A stretch of 64,000 nt of DNA from JAAYUJ01 sp963698165. Lineage in GTDB: Bacteria; Desulfobacterota; Syntrophobacteria; Syntrophobacterales; Syntrophobacteraceae. The stretch spans positions 248,001-312,000 of the forward strand of contig CAVOPT010000015.1 of NCBI GenBank assembly GCA_963698165.1. The letters run 5' to 3'. Positions 63,675-64,000 of the stretch are shown one piece after another. Position 1 is the first letter of the stretch; every line of letters starts with the position of its first letter. The notes under the pieces are model-generated. The model worked only from the letters and a program-made list of their open reading frames with translations. It was not told the DNA's origin and did not search any database. A program made the position numbers and the translations under genes.

Positions 63675-63881
63675 TCACTTGAGGGCATCAAATCCCAGTG
63701 CAAATCCGATGGCTCTCCCAACCGACCCCTTGCGATCCGCTGACCGATGGGTGATGAAGGCATCCACCTTTGCTTTCTCAACGGTTTGGATAATACCCAA
63801 GGTAATCGCAGAGTCGGTGAACAGTCCATCTGCCTGGCCGAGGACCACTTCGCCCGCAATTTCCCGAATCGAAGCGGTCAT
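63675..63881 (-). CDS. hypothetical protein
   Basis: A 68-residue frame starting MTASIREIAGEVVLGQADGL and ending AIGFALGFDALK. Composition and the alternating hydrophobic pattern are protein-like, but the ATG has no ribosome site. It overlaps by ATGA a short upstream frame reaching toward the window edge, so it may be the end of a coupled or larger gene outside. No family recognised. Confidence 0.4.
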   Translation of the reverse strand: MTASIREIAGEVVLGQADGLFTDSAITLGIIQTVEKAKVDAFITHRSADRKGSVGRAIGFALGFDALK

Positions 63882-64000
63882 GGTAACCGGAGGCAGGCCG
63901 AAGCGCTGCTGGCAACCGCAGCGCTGTACCCGCCATCCTTAAGGGAGGCCGTTGTTAGGGGGGATTTCGAACATCTCCCTGATTTGTAATCAGAATTTCA

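Noticed and set aside
63979..63993. CTGATTTGTAATCAG, identical to a tRNA-Thr (TGT) anticodon arm
   Set aside because: No D-arm or acceptor sequence precedes it, and the window ends before a T-arm could be checked; a chance palindrome is more likely.

Overview
This window reads as GC-rich chromosomal DNA from an anaerobic bacterium, most likely a Desulfobacterota (former Deltaproteobacteria) related to syntrophic or sulfate-reducing lineages. The evidence is an aldehyde:ferredoxin oxidoreductase with its polyferredoxin partner, an adenosylcobalamin-dependent class II ribonucleotide reductase, a dnaK-cbpA-cbpM-clpB heat-shock operon, and many short dispersed palindromic repeats. The taxon is inferred from gene content only. 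There are no rRNA genes, no CRISPR array and no complete tRNA.

Layout. (1) 1-5.5 kb, minus strand: a tightly coupled six-gene set (CDP-alcohol phosphatidyltransferase, HAD phosphatase, nucleotidyltransferase, ATP-grasp ligase, class III aminotransferase, Gfo/Idh/MocA oxidoreductase) that looks like a pathway for an unidentified phosphodiester-linked headgroup or solute. (2) 5.6-7.8 kb: an aldehyde:ferredoxin oxidoreductase, frameshifted near its C-terminus, with its ferredoxin. (3) 8-24 kb, all minus strand: a central-carbon block with eno, pgk, gpmA, glk, pyk, a PhaC-like DUF3141 protein, fabI, ackA, pta, ldh and a truncated glycogen debranching enzyme. It would carry sugar phosphates to pyruvate, acetate (with ATP) and lactate. 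eno and glk each carry an apparent single-base frameshift. (4) 24-32 kb: a secreted Gly-rich protein with a DUF2092 partner, two orphan response regulators, a patatin-like lipoprotein and an MscS-type channel. (5) 32.5-37.2 kb, plus strand: a specialised chaperone operon of GrpE-like protein, short Hsp70, an unknown 714-residue protein and a J-like protein whose HPD motif is PPE. (6) 37.5-43 kb: a Sel1-repeat protein, an unusual aldehyde dehydrogenase, an EVE protein and small proteins. (7) 43.6-51 kb: an accessory island with a SIR2 gene translationally coupled to a STAND-NTPase/WD40 gene (candidate anti-phage suicide system), an intact ISKra4-type insertion sequence with 9-bp target duplication directly upstream, and two decayed IS remnants. 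(8) 51-60.7 kb: endonuclease V, class II ribonucleotide reductase, and divergently the dnaK-cbpA-cbpM-clpB operon with a terminator-like hairpin in its leader. (9) 60.8-63.9 kb: a GntR/HutC regulator overlapping trpB and trpA, with a palindrome over its own -35 box.

Five single-base frame breaks (two in the aldehyde oxidoreductase, one each in eno, glk and mscS) all look like one extra base in otherwise well-preserved genes. This could mean assembly error or recent decay, and read-level data would decide. Repeat families are prominent: elements with GTGTC-type ends, double-hairpin CT/GA-rich repeats, and long inverted repeats of the kinds scattered through such genomes.
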